From assembly GCA_944385265.1 (NCBI GenBank), contig CALWWO010000106.1, forward strand, positions 1 to 9,400: a stretch of DNA of 9,400 bases, given 5' to 3'. The DNA is from an uncultured Oscillospiraceae bacterium (GTDB lineage: Bacteria > Bacillota_A > Clostridia > Oscillospirales > Oscillospiraceae). Made by a program: the position numbers and the translations under genes. Positions 1 to 6,762 of this stretch are shown here, one piece after another. Below the pieces are notes generated by a model. That model worked only from the letters and a program-made list of their open reading frames with translations, made no database searches and had not been told where the DNA came from. Positions within the stretch are counted from its first letter, which is position 1, and each line of letters starts with the position of its first letter.

Positions 1-54
1 ATAGGCCGAGTTTTACATTTTACTTATCCTGTCGCGCTATTTTGATGATGTAGC

Positions 55-83
55 TTGACAGCTCGGCAAAAAGATTATAGTAT
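55..83 (+). promoter_or_regulatory. Candidate sigma-A promoter upstream of the TetR gene
   Basis: A perfect -35 TTGACA at 55-60 is followed after 17 bp by TAGTAT at 78-83, which matches the -10 consensus at four of six positions, including the key first, second and last bases. If used, transcription would start near 90 and leave a leader of about 150 nt before the regulator start at 242. Such a long leader is unusual for a small regulator, so a nearer, weaker promoter in the AT-rich 120-190 stretch cannot be excluded. Confidence 0.4.
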
Positions 84-98
84 AAAAGAAACTATAAT
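74..98. repeat. Inverted repeat, possible operator
   Basis: ATTATAGT (74-81) and ACTATAAT (91-98) form a perfect 8-bp inverted repeat with a 9-bp spacer. It covers the candidate -10 element and the expected transcription start. Repeats of this size and position upstream of a TetR-family gene are often autoregulatory operators. The repeat is seen directly; its use as an operator is inference, and AT-rich DNA yields such dyads by chance. Confidence 0.35.
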
Positions 99-226
99 TT
101 CTCTGACACAAATATACCATAAATAATGTTAAAATCAAGAGTATAAAATAAAGTGGAACGATACGATAATTTGAGTTTCTAAGATACAATTTGCCAAAAT
201 GGTTTCACTTTATATGGGGGAGTTGG

Positions 227-233
227 AAAGGAG
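227..233 (+). promoter_or_regulatory. Ribosome binding site fixing the TetR start
   Basis: AAAGGAG lies 8 bp before the ATG at 242. The in-frame upstream ATG at 191 has no comparable site, and the 17 residues it would add (rich in W and F) do not resemble the N-terminus of a TetR protein. The start is therefore placed at 242. Confidence 0.85.
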
Positions 234-241
234 AGGCATTT

Positions 242-766
242 ATGCGCAGAACAACGGCAACAACGGAATATTTAAAAGAGTGTATGGGAACGGCTCTTTT
301 TGAACTGATGAAAGAAAAGCCTATAGAGAAAATAAGCATCGAAGAAATGACTGCAAAGGCGGATGTCGGGCGGTCTACCTATTTCCGTTATTTCAAGAGC
401 AAAGATGAAGTTTTAGTGTTCAAAATACAATGTTTATGGAATCGGTTTGCTGAAGAAAACCATATCACGGATTTCCGAGCCGACATATATACGAGTACAC
501 GCCTCTTCTTTGAATTTTGCCTCTCCATACGCGATATTAACGACCTGCTCTATCAAGCCGACCGTCAAAACGTGCTTCTGGAAGTCTATTTGCAGGTTTT
601 GACTCCCAAAAAGCAAGAGAAAAATATTTTTACTTATTATAAGCAAAACTGGACTGCCTACGCCCTTTATGGTATTGTCAATGCCTGGATTTTGCGCGGT
701 TATAAAGAAACCCCTTCTCAAATGGTGGCAATTCTCTATGACTTAAAGGAAACGTCCGAGCAGTGA
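242..766 (+). CDS. TetR/AcrR-family transcriptional regulator
   Basis: A 174-residue DNA-binding repressor-type protein, acting in the cytoplasm. The N-terminal TetR domain spans about residues 6-58: a first helix, then ISIEEMTAKADVGRSTYFRYF, the classic helix-turn-helix with the ST-Y-x-YF recognition helix, then KSKDEVL. The rest is a helical ligand and dimerisation domain ending in YALYGIVNAWILRGY (about 140-154), a pattern common in C-terminal TetR domains of Firmicutes. The start at 242 is chosen from its Shine-Dalgarno site; the frame is open back to an ATG at 191. The gene stands alone: the downstream neighbour is convergent and separated by a terminator, so its target cannot be deduced and may lie left of the window or be the gene itself. 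The family assignment is firm; ligand and regulon are unknown. Confidence 0.9.
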   Translation: MRRTTATTEYLKECMGTALFELMKEKPIEKISIEEMTAKADVGRSTYFRYFKSKDEVLVFKIQCLWNRFAEENHITDFRADIYTSTRLFFEFCLSIRDINDLLYQADRQNVLLEVYLQVLTPKKQEKNIFTYYKQNWTAYALYGIVNAWILRGYKETPSQMVAILYDLKETSEQ

Positions 767-814
767 ATTGAGCGGATACCATCGATTTCAACAAGTATAA
801 TTTGTTTACGCAAT

Positions 815-855
815 AAAAATCCCTTTTATGTAATATCATAAAAGGGATTTTTTAA
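815..855. terminator. Bidirectional rho-independent terminator
   Basis: A perfect 16-bp stem (815-830 with 837-852) closes a 6-nt loop, TAATAT. The core is CCCTTTTATG / CATAAAAGGG, and the outer arms are A-rich on the left and T-rich on the right. It therefore reads as hairpin plus U-tract on both strands. It sits between the convergent TetR gene (ends 766) and the membrane-protein gene (ends 889) and can stop transcripts from both sides. Confidence 0.88.
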
Positions 856-888
856 ATCAAAATGCAGTTTCGAATTATTTACCGCAGG

Positions 889-1878
889 TTAAAAGCCAAC
901 ATTATTGAGCCGCTGCTTATACTCAAGCCGATTTTCGCGTGTATAACCGATAAGCAGGTCAGGTATGCGTTCGTGCAGGGCGTTAACGACTTCAAGAAGC
1001 GTTGCTTCCTTGCTTTTGCTCGGTACGGCGCCGAGTATGAAGTATGTTTTTTTGTTTTTGCACGCCAGAACCAGTCCGGCATTGTACGAGATCCCGTTTA
1101 TTTTACGGATTTGACGATAACACCAGAGGATATCCGACAGGCGAATGATGTTTCCATCATTTGAAATAAAGTAATTTTCGGTCATTATCAGTTTTGCACT
1201 TCCGTTTTCAAGTGTAACACTGTCAGGAGAGCGCATCTCCCTTGCAACACGGTCGAGTTCACCGGAGGCTTCCATGCGGCGGATTGCACTCTTTTTCTTT
1301 GAGATTTTAGCAAGTGCGACAATGCCCATGATTAGCAGTATAACAAGTGCAATGATTGCAATAAAAAGGGAAATTTCAAACCCTGTGTTCGTGTAGTCAC
1401 GTGATACATTGAGCAGACAATAGCCGAAATAATCGTAAAATTCCGCTTCATCGGCAAGCTCAAAATCTTCAATTGCAAAACCAATAAGCTGATCAGGGAA
1501 GTCTTCCGCGATACCTGTGACGGTAACAGTAAGCGTATCGGTAGTATCATTATATACGTCAAGAAGCTCGCCGGAAAGATCAATAGGCTTTGTCATGATT
1601 ATCCCGAGATAACCGTTGGCATCGAGTATATAATAATAGCCTTCTGTCTCGGACGTGGCTGCAAGCTCTAAATCTGCAATAACGAGCTGACAGTAGTCTC
1701 CGCTTTTAGTGTCCAAAGTCATTTCAGACGGATCAGGATCTGGTATTGTTGAAAAAGCGAACATACAAACAACAGATACAATAAATATGGAGGCGACAAC
1801 TATCAACCTGATATTAATGCCTCTTTTTGCTGTAAAAAACTCGCTCACATAACTGCGCGAATCGCTTGAAAAGTCCAT
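889..1878 (-). CDS. Hypothetical two-pass membrane protein with C-terminal cytoplasmic domain
   Basis: A 329-residue protein that I cannot assign with certainty; the layout recalls clostridial DUF6709-type proteins, but that label is from memory. Residues 1-23 are polar and end in the basic AKRGINIR. A first membrane segment lies at about 24-45 (LIVVASIFIVSVVCMF). Then comes an acidic region of about 120 residues, then a second segment at about 169-190 (SLFIAIIALVILLIMGIVAL) followed by KISKKK. The positive-inside rule puts both ends in the cytoplasm and the acidic middle outside. The C-terminal part (about 200-329) contains RRMEASGELDRVAREM and an ILWCY motif (250-254), and looks like a compact alpha/beta domain, perhaps PH-like. 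No catalytic motif is visible. A strong SD (GGAGGAG, 1884-1890) supports the start. It has its own promoter and is transcribed alone, away from the DUF4186 cluster. Confidence 0.75.
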   Translation of the reverse strand: MDFSSDSRSYVSEFFTAKRGINIRLIVVASIFIVSVVCMFAFSTIPDPDPSEMTLDTKSGDYCQLVIADLELAATSETEGYYYILDANGYLGIIMTKPIDLSGELLDVYNDTTDTLTVTVTGIAEDFPDQLIGFAIEDFELADEAEFYDYFGYCLLNVSRDYTNTGFEISLFIAIIALVILLIMGIVALAKISKKKSAIRRMEASGELDRVAREMRSPDSVTLENGSAKLIMTENYFISNDGNIIRLSDILWCYRQIRKINGISYNAGLVLACKNKKTYFILGAVPSKSKEATLLEVVNALHERIPDLLIGYTRENRLEYKQRLNNVGF

Positions 1879-1907
1879 AAAATCTCCTCCATGTTATTTC
1901 TAAGCTC

Positions 1908-1936
1908 AGTATAGCATGGCTATTTTGGAAATGCAA
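1908..1936 (-). promoter_or_regulatory. Sigma-A promoter of the membrane-protein gene
   Basis: Read on the minus strand, TTGCAT (1936-1931) is followed after exactly 17 bp by TATACT (1913-1908). The expected start near 1901 gives a short leader of about 20 nt containing the GGAGGAG ribosome binding site. Confidence 0.72.
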
Positions 1937-1953
1937 CAGATGAAGTTTTTTTA

Positions 1954-1983
1954 TTGGAAATTATTGTAGCTTTGCGGTATAAT
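1954..1983 (+). promoter_or_regulatory. Sigma-A promoter of the DUF4186/MBL/CCA cluster
   Basis: TTGGAA (1954-1959) is followed after 18 bp by a perfect TATAAT (1978-1983). It is the only convincing rightward promoter before the DUF4186 gene, with an expected start near 1990 and a leader of about 85 nt. It lies back to back with the leftward promoter; the two -35 elements are 17 bp apart, so one bound protein could influence both. Confidence 0.58.
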
Positions 1984-1987
1984 ATTA

Positions 1988-2005
1988 AATGTATGGGTAT
2001 ACATT
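1988..2005. repeat. Inverted repeat at the rightward transcription start
   Basis: AATGTAT (1988-1994), GGGT, ATACATT (1999-2005): a perfect 7-bp dyad beginning 4 bp after the TATAAT box, so it covers the expected transcription start. It could be an operator or a hairpin at the very 5' end of the mRNA. The dyad is seen directly; any function is inference. Confidence 0.35.
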
Positions 2006-2027
2006 AAAATTTAAATCTATTTTCTCT

Positions 2028-2041
2028 CCTGCTTATGCAGG
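2028..2041 (+). other. Small 5'-UTR hairpin
   Basis: CCTGC (2028-2032), loop TTAT, GCAGG (2037-2041). This is a 5-bp GC-rich stem in the leader, 23 bp before the SD of the DUF4186 gene. It has no U-tract, so it is not a terminator. It may be incidental. Confidence 0.25.
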
Positions 2042-2063
2042 CAGCCATAACAGATGACATTTT

Positions 2064-2067
2064 GGAG
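2064..2067 (+). promoter_or_regulatory. Ribosome binding site fixing the DUF4186 start
   Basis: GGAG is 7 bp before the ATG at 2075. An in-frame ATG at 2054 lies upstream of this site and has no SD of its own, so 2075 is preferred. Confidence 0.65.
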
Positions 2068-2074
2068 CGGAATC

Positions 2075-2452
2075 ATGATAGAAAACAGCAGTCAGCGTCA
2101 GCAGATCGATCAAATGCTTGCATCGCTCTCAAAATCCAATTTTAGAAGCAGGTTCAAGCTCAGCAGCAAAGATTTGGAATATATAAATAAAAAGGGAATG
2201 GACACCATAAGGCTTCATGCATATGATTTTATCGGAAAAAGACTTGCTCCCGCTGTTATCCCAAATGACGGGAAGCAGACGCCGATGCGTGGACACCCTG
2301 TATTTATAGCGCAGCATGCTACGGCGACCTGCTGCAGGAAATGCCTGTATAAATGGCACGGGATAATGCCCGGCGAGAAACTGTCGGAATCGCAGACGGA
2401 ATATGTCGTCGATCTAATTATGGAGTGGATCGATAAACAGTTGAAATATTGA
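2075..2452 (+). CDS. DUF4186 domain protein
   Basis: A 125-residue cytoplasmic protein whose sequence I recognise as the DUF4186 family; its biochemical role is unknown. The family core runs from about residue 23 (FRSRF) through the motif DTIRLHAYDFI (43-53), KRLAPA (55-60), NDGKQTPMRGHPVFIAQHAT (64-83) and ATCCRKCLYKWH (84-95) to a C-terminal helix. Invariant-looking His74 and His81 plus Cys86, Cys87, Cys90 and His95 could bind a metal; that is inference from spacing. The ND-GK-TPMRGHP stretch is unusually well conserved for so small a protein, which suggests an enzyme or nucleic-acid-binding role. Its stop is 14 bp before the next gene, so it is probably co-transcribed with the MBL hydrolase. 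An alternative start at 2054 would add seven residues. Confidence 0.85.
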   Translation: MIENSSQRQQIDQMLASLSKSNFRSRFKLSSKDLEYINKKGMDTIRLHAYDFIGKRLAPAVIPNDGKQTPMRGHPVFIAQHATATCCRKCLYKWHGIMPGEKLSESQTEYVVDLIMEWIDKQLKY

Positions 2453-2466
2453 CAGGAGTGTTTTAA

Positions 2467-3096
2467 ATGGCAAAAATTCTTTATCAGGGACATGGCAGCT
2501 TGAGGCTTATCTCCAGAAAGGGTACTGTGGTATATATAGACCCGTACGCAGGTTCTGGTTATGATATCCCCGCGGATGTAATACTTGTATCACATGAGCA
2601 TGCAGACCACAATCAAGTCGACATGGTCGCAAAAAAAGATGATGTGCAAATATTTCGTCCTGCAAATATGCTTATAGACGGCGAATATCAGACAAAAATA
2701 ATAAAGGATGTCGTTATAATAGCCGTTCCGGCGGGGAACAACCCAAATCATGATTTAAGTTCGTGCGTTGGATATCTTGTTGCGGCCGATGATTTTAAGA
2801 TATACTTTGCCGGAGATACGTCTATGACCGATTACATGAAGGAAGAAATGCCGAAAATGCAGCTTGATTATATTTTCCTGCCGATCGACGGGGTATATAA
2901 CATGGGACCGCAGGAGGCGGCCGAGTGTGCAAGATATATTGGTGCGAAACATGTTGTACCTATCCATATGACGCCGGGCAAACTGTTTGACATAGAGGCG
3001 GCGAGGAAGCTCGACCTCCCGAATGCCCTTGTCGTATACGATGGGACGGAGTTTGAGCTCTGCCACGGCTGCGGCGCAGGCTGTACTAAGGCATAG
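2467..3096 (+). CDS. Metallo-beta-lactamase-fold metal-dependent hydrolase
   Basis: A 209-residue member of the small UPF0173/YtkL-like branch of the MBL superfamily, predicted cytoplasmic with no signal peptide. The metal site is visible: HEHADH at 43-48 (the HxHxDH motif), His95 in NPNHDLS, Asp117 in FAGDTS and His167 in VPIHMTP, enough ligands for a two-metal centre. It has an N-terminal strand pair (GHGSLRL, VVYIDPY) typical of this branch. The substrate is unknown; relatives are annotated as hydrolases of phosphoesters or as general L-ascorbate-6-phosphate-lactonase-like proteins without proof. The C-terminus carries a short Cys-rich tail, CHGCGAGC (199-206), absent from the core fold. 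SD AGGAG (2454-2458) is 8 bp before the ATG. The gene lies between DUF4186 and the CCA enzyme, with a 23-bp gap to the latter. Confidence 0.88.
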   Translation: MAKILYQGHGSLRLISRKGTVVYIDPYAGSGYDIPADVILVSHEHADHNQVDMVAKKDDVQIFRPANMLIDGEYQTKIIKDVVIIAVPAGNNPNHDLSSCVGYLVAADDFKIYFAGDTSMTDYMKEEMPKMQLDYIFLPIDGVYNMGPQEAAECARYIGAKHVVPIHMTPGKLFDIEAARKLDLPNALVVYDGTEFELCHGCGAGCTKA

Positions 3097-3119
3097 TTTT
3101 GCAATATTAAGGAGCTATT

Positions 3120-4325
3120 ATGATCGCGATTCCCGAAAAACCGCTTTACCTCATAAACAAGCTCAATGCGAGCGGCTATAAAGCCTATATCGTGGGCGGC
3201 TGCGTGAGAGATTCAATACTTGGGCTTGAGCCGAAGGACTGGGACATCTGCACATCAGCGACGCCGGAGGAGACGGCGACGGTTTTTGATGAATTTGATA
3301 AGATCCACAATTGGATTAAGCACGGAACGTTCGGAGTGATCTTTAACGGCGAGGTTTTTGAGATCACGACGTTTAGATCTGAGGGAATCTATTCAGACCA
3401 CCGTCATCCCGATAATGTGCGCTTTGAAAAGAATATAGAATATGATCTTGCCAGAAGAGATTTTACAATCAACGCTATGGCATATAACGCGGAGGAGGGG
3501 CTTGTCGACATTTTCGACGGCCGGCGCGACCTAATGCATGGTGTCATAAAGTGTGTCGGTAATCCGAAAACCCGCTTTAACGAGGATGCGCTGCGCATTC
3601 TCAGAGCCATTCGGTTTGCCGGCCGGTTTGGATTTATCCTGTCACGCGATACGAAAGCCACCGCGTTTGTGTACTGCGGCCTTTTAAACGAAATTCCTCC
3701 CGAGAGGATATTGCCGGAATTTAAAGAGATACTGCTATCGCGGCAGGCGGGATCTATACTGAATGAATATGCCAGTATTCTTAAACATGTATCGCCTGTT
3801 GCGGAAGGCCGAGATTATTCTTTTTTGAACACAATCCCGCATGATTTTTCTCTCAGGCTTGCCGCTGTTTTGTGTAGGGTCGCCTCGTGTCATACTCAGC
3901 CGGAGGATATGCGCCCGGATATAAAAAAGCTTCGACTCCCGTCTGATGTTACAAAAGAGGTACTCAGCCTTTTTTTAAATTGCAGAAGGGGTATACCGAC
4001 ATCGAAATATGAGATCAGAAAACTTATATCCTCGTACGGCATTAAATTTGTATGTAAACTAAAGCATTTGTATCAGGTCTTCGGAGGCAGGAACAGTAAC
4101 ACATATGCGTCATTTGAAAAGGACCTGACAGATATTTTGCGCCGCGAAAAATGTTTTAATGTTTCAGATCTAAAAGTGAACGGCGACGATCTTATAAAGC
4201 TCGGCGCACACGGCGCGCAGATAGGCGGGATATTAAACGCACTGCTTGAAAATATATTCTGCGGCAATATCGAAAATGACCGTGACAGCGAACTTGCCCT
4301 GGCGGCCTCGCTGATTGGAGAATGA
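3120..4325 (+). CDS. cca: CCA-adding tRNA nucleotidyltransferase (class II, poly(A) polymerase family)
   Basis: A 401-residue enzyme that adds or repairs the 3' CCA end of tRNA from CTP and ATP, without a template. The class II head domain is clear: GGCVRDSILG (26-35), the catalytic carboxylates Asp40 and Asp42 in KDWDICTS, the flexible loop around SDHRHPDNVRF (92-102), motif B ARRDFTINAMAY (111-122) and motif D EDALRILRAIRFA (155-167), then IPPERI (192-197) in the neck. The C-terminal half (about 205-401) is helical and diverged, as usual for the body and tail domains. Length fits full CCA enzymes. From sequence alone it cannot be separated firmly from the CC- or A-adding subtypes or a poly(A) polymerase, but the intact loop favours full CCA activity. 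SD AAGGAG is 5 bp before the ATG. It is the last gene of the rightward cluster; no strong terminator follows. Confidence 0.9.
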   Translation: MIAIPEKPLYLINKLNASGYKAYIVGGCVRDSILGLEPKDWDICTSATPEETATVFDEFDKIHNWIKHGTFGVIFNGEVFEITTFRSEGIYSDHRHPDNVRFEKNIEYDLARRDFTINAMAYNAEEGLVDIFDGRRDLMHGVIKCVGNPKTRFNEDALRILRAIRFAGRFGFILSRDTKATAFVYCGLLNEIPPERILPEFKEILLSRQAGSILNEYASILKHVSPVAEGRDYSFLNTIPHDFSLRLAAVLCRVASCHTQPEDMRPDIKKLRLPSDVTKEVLSLFLNCRRGIPTSKYEIRKLISSYGIKFVCKLKHLYQVFGGRNSNTYASFEKDLTDILRREKCFNVSDLKVNGDDLIKLGAHGAQIGGILNALLENIFCGNIENDRDSELALAASLIGE

Positions 4326-4349
4326 AAATTATAGACGTTCTTTATAATA

Positions 4350-4400
4350 CGCGGTTGACATTGCAACGCTAAAACCGTATACTGAAATACAGCGCGGTTT
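4350..4400. repeat. Repeated CGCGGTT elements flanking the operon promoter
   Basis: CGCGGTT occurs at 4350-4356 and again at 4393-4399, in direct orientation and 43 bp apart, about four helical turns. An inverted partial copy, AAACCG, sits between them at 4372-4377 and forms a 6-bp dyad with CGGTTT at 4395-4400. The first copy overlaps the -35, the inverted copy abuts the -10, and the last lies just past the start site. The layout fits an operator, though a weak terminator for the upstream gene (dyad followed by GTTTTT) is another reading. Confidence 0.35.
4355..4383 (+). promoter_or_regulatory. Strong sigma-A promoter of the dehydrogenase-alaA-asnA operon
   Basis: TTGACA (4355-4360, perfect), a 17-bp spacer and TATACT (4378-4383, five of six). 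The expected start is near 4390 and the leader about 45 nt. This is too short for a T-box or other large riboswitch, so any control is more likely at initiation. Confidence 0.78.
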
Positions 4401-4434
4401 GTTTTTCACAAAATATTACAAAAGAAGTGATTTG

Positions 4435-5517
4435 ATGAAAAAATATAAAATAGCAGCTATTGCAGGCGATGGTATAGGCCCGGAGGTCGTCGGCGAAGGC
4501 CTGAAAATGATGCGGCATATTGCCGAGCTTGACGGTACATTCAGTTTTGAGATAACCGAATTCCCGTGGGGATGCGATTATTACCTTGAGACAGGACGTA
4601 TGATGCCTGAAGACGGTATAAAGACGCTTTCCGGCTTTGACGCTATATTCCTCGGCGCCGTCGGCAGGCCTGATGTACCCGATCACATATCGCTCTGGGA
4701 TCTTCTACTGCGTATCAGAAAATCGTTCGACCAGTATGTAAATCTGCGTCCTGTTAAGCTGCTTCACGGAGCGCCGTGTCCGTTAAAGGACGTAAAGCGC
4801 GGGGATATAGATATGCTTTTTGTCCGCGAAAACAGCGAAGGCGAATATGCCGGAAGCGGAAGCTGGCTGTTCAAGGGCAAGCCTAATGAGGTCGTCATCC
4901 AGGACGGGGTATTTTCGCGCGTCGGCTGTGAGCGAGTCATCAGATACGCTTTTGAGCTTGCCAGAAAATACGGTAAAAAACTCACCAGTATAAGCAAGGG
5001 CAATGCGCTTAATTACTCAATGGTTTTTTGGGATCAGATCTTTAATGAAATTAAAGAAGAATATCCCGATGTGCAGACAGAGTCGCTTCTTGTTGACGCT
5101 GCCTCAATGTTTATGGTAAGGCAGCCGGAAAGATTTCAGGTCGTAGTTACATCGAATCTTTTTGGCGATATATTGACGGATCTCGGCGCTGCCATTTCAG
5201 GGGGAATGGGGCTTGCTGCGGGCGCGAACATCAATCCAGAACGCAAATATCCGTCGATGTTCGAGCCGATACACGGCTCTGCTCCCGATATTGCGGGGAA
5301 GAATATCGCAAACCCCCTTGCAACTTTCTGGTCTGTAAGCCAGATGATGGATCATCTTGGTTATGAGGAATGGGGAAAATTAATCATAGACGTTATTGAA
5401 GAGCTGCTTTCAGAGAGGGGGATGCTTACGCCGGATCTCGGCGGAAGTGCGACGACGACCGAAGTTGGAAAAGCAGCTTTGGAAAAACTCGATCAAAAAT
5501 TTTTAAGTAAACGGTAG
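4435..5517 (+). CDS. Tartrate/D-malate dehydrogenase-type oxidative decarboxylase (isopropylmalate dehydrogenase superfamily)
   Basis: A 360-residue NAD-dependent beta-decarboxylating 2-hydroxyacid dehydrogenase. Superfamily marks: GDGIGPEVV (11-19), the Arg-bearing LRIRKSFDQYVNLRPV (92-107), catalytic Tyr137 in RENSEGEYAG, Lys188 in SISKGNALNYSMVFWD, Asp221 in VDAASM, Asp245 and Asp249 in NLFGDILTDLG, and the cofactor loop HGSAPDIAGKNIANP (280-294). NYSMVFWDQIF and ENSEGEY point to the tartrate/D-malate branch (TtuC/DmlA) rather than LeuB or isocitrate dehydrogenase; length also matches that branch (about 360). Substrate remains open: D-malate to pyruvate, tartrate, or a related acid. The start at 4435 is preferred over the in-frame ATG at 4399, because the latter lies almost at the predicted transcription start and MKKYKIAAIAGDGIGP is the usual N-terminus; the SD (AAGAAGTGA) is weak. 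First gene of a three-gene operon. Confidence 0.85.
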   Translation: MKKYKIAAIAGDGIGPEVVGEGLKMMRHIAELDGTFSFEITEFPWGCDYYLETGRMMPEDGIKTLSGFDAIFLGAVGRPDVPDHISLWDLLLRIRKSFDQYVNLRPVKLLHGAPCPLKDVKRGDIDMLFVRENSEGEYAGSGSWLFKGKPNEVVIQDGVFSRVGCERVIRYAFELARKYGKKLTSISKGNALNYSMVFWDQIFNEIKEEYPDVQTESLLVDAASMFMVRQPERFQVVVTSNLFGDILTDLGAAISGGMGLAAGANINPERKYPSMFEPIHGSAPDIAGKNIANPLATFWSVSQMMDHLGYEEWGKLIIDVIEELLSERGMLTPDLGGSATTTEVGKAALEKLDQKFLSKR

Positions 5518-5526
5518 AGGAGCGTC

Positions 5527-6741
5527 ATGAAATATAATTTAAATAAATCGGACAGAATGGCAAACGTGAGTTATGCCGTAAGAGGCCCTGTGCTTGACGA
5601 GGCTAAAAGGCTTGAGGCACAAGGAGAACATATAATAAAGCTTAACATCGGAAATCCGGCTGTTTTTGGGTTTCATACGCCGGAAAGAATCGTAAACGTA
5701 CTGAAAGATCATCTTTCTATTGCCGACGCGTATTCTGATTCCGCCGGAATACTGGAAGCGCGTGAAGCAATACTTAAGTACGACACCGCAAAAGGTATCA
5801 AAGGGCTTACGGTCGATGATATATACCTCGGTAACGGATGCAGCGAGCTTATAGTAAATACGATGCAGGCGCTGTTAAACCCCGGGGACGAGATACTTAT
5901 ACCGGCGCCTGACTATCCTCTATGGACAGCCTCTGTTGCACTTGCTAACGGCAAACCTGTACATTATATATGTGATGAGTCATCGGACTGGATGCCCGAT
6001 ATAGACGATATCAAGAAAAAAATCACGCCAAGGACAAGAGGGCTTGTCATTATAAACCCGAATAACCCTACGGGTGCGATATATCCGCTTGAGATACTTC
6101 AGGAAATTGCGGCGATTGCGGAGAAAAACGAGCTGATATTATTTTCGGACGAGATATATGACAGACTTGCAATGGACGGCATAGAGCATATCTCGACCGC
6201 CGCTGTAGCTGAAAATGTATTTTGCATAACGTACAACGGCCTTTCAAAATCACACAGGGCGTGCGGATACCGCTGCGGCTGGATGGCGCTGTCGGGGCCA
6301 CGGGAGAATGCCGAGGGCTTCATTGCGGGGCTTAATGTCCTAGCGTCTATGAGGCTCTGCTCTAACGTGCCTGCGCAGACTATCGTCAAGGCGGCGCTCG
6401 ATGATAAACTCCCTGATCCAGACTGTATTCCGGGCGGGAGACTCTATGAGCAGAGAAATTACATATACGAGGCGATCAACACGATTCCCGGCATGAGTGC
6501 AGTGAAGCCGAAGGCGTCGTTTTATATTTTCCCGAAAATCGACGCAAAGCGGTTTAACATAACCGACGATGAAAAGTTTGCGATAGATCTTTTACGCGAT
6601 AAGAAAATTCTTATAGTAAACGGTACAGGCTTTAACTGGCCTGCTCCTGACCACTTTAGGATTGTATATCTTGCGGATGTCGATACACTGAAAGCGGTCA
6701 TCGACAGATTTGGGGACTTTTTGTCATATTACCATCAATAA
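5527..6741 (+). CDS. alaA: AlaA-type PLP-dependent aminotransferase (glutamate-pyruvate transaminase)
   Basis: A 404-residue class I/II aminotransferase. It closely follows the E. coli AlaA pattern in length (405) and signature: YAVRGPVLDEAKRLE (16-30), LNIGNPAVFGF (39-49), GNGCSELI (102-109), NPNNPTGAIYP (178-188), SDEIYDRL (207-214) and the Schiff-base lysine Lys241 in GLSKSHRACGYRCGW. Substrate-carboxylate Arg is expected in DHFRIVYL near the C-terminus. Likely reaction: pyruvate + glutamate to alanine + 2-oxoglutarate; use of oxaloacetate to make aspartate is possible and would feed the next gene. The SD GAGGAG (5517-5522) overlaps the stop codon of the dehydrogenase, 9 bp before the ATG gap ends, so translation is probably coupled. 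The AlaA call is by family resemblance; exact substrate range is inference. Confidence 0.85.
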   Translation: MKYNLNKSDRMANVSYAVRGPVLDEAKRLEAQGEHIIKLNIGNPAVFGFHTPERIVNVLKDHLSIADAYSDSAGILEAREAILKYDTAKGIKGLTVDDIYLGNGCSELIVNTMQALLNPGDEILIPAPDYPLWTASVALANGKPVHYICDESSDWMPDIDDIKKKITPRTRGLVIINPNNPTGAIYPLEILQEIAAIAEKNELILFSDEIYDRLAMDGIEHISTAAVAENVFCITYNGLSKSHRACGYRCGWMALSGPRENAEGFIAGLNVLASMRLCSNVPAQTIVKAALDDKLPDPDCIPGGRLYEQRNYIYEAINTIPGMSAVKPKASFYIFPKIDAKRFNITDDEKFAIDLLRDKKILIVNGTGFNWPAPDHFRIVYLADVDTLKAVIDRFGDFLSYYHQ

Positions 6742-6762
6742 ATATCGCTTGAGAGGTGGACA

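Noticed and set aside
5..67. GCCGAG (5-10) and CTCGGC (62-67) as an inverted repeat near the left edge
   Set aside because: The arms are six bases with a loop of more than 50; too weak to call a structure, and the left context is missing.
862..1164. 100-residue rightward open frame
   Set aside because: Lies wholly within the antisense of the membrane-protein gene, has no ribosome binding site, and its start falls just after the terminator hairpin.
4343..4348. A perfect TATAAT just after cca as an extra promoter
   Set aside because: No -35 at a workable distance; the nearest candidate (TTGGAG at 4315) is 22 bp away. The TTGACA/TATACT pair nearby is far better.
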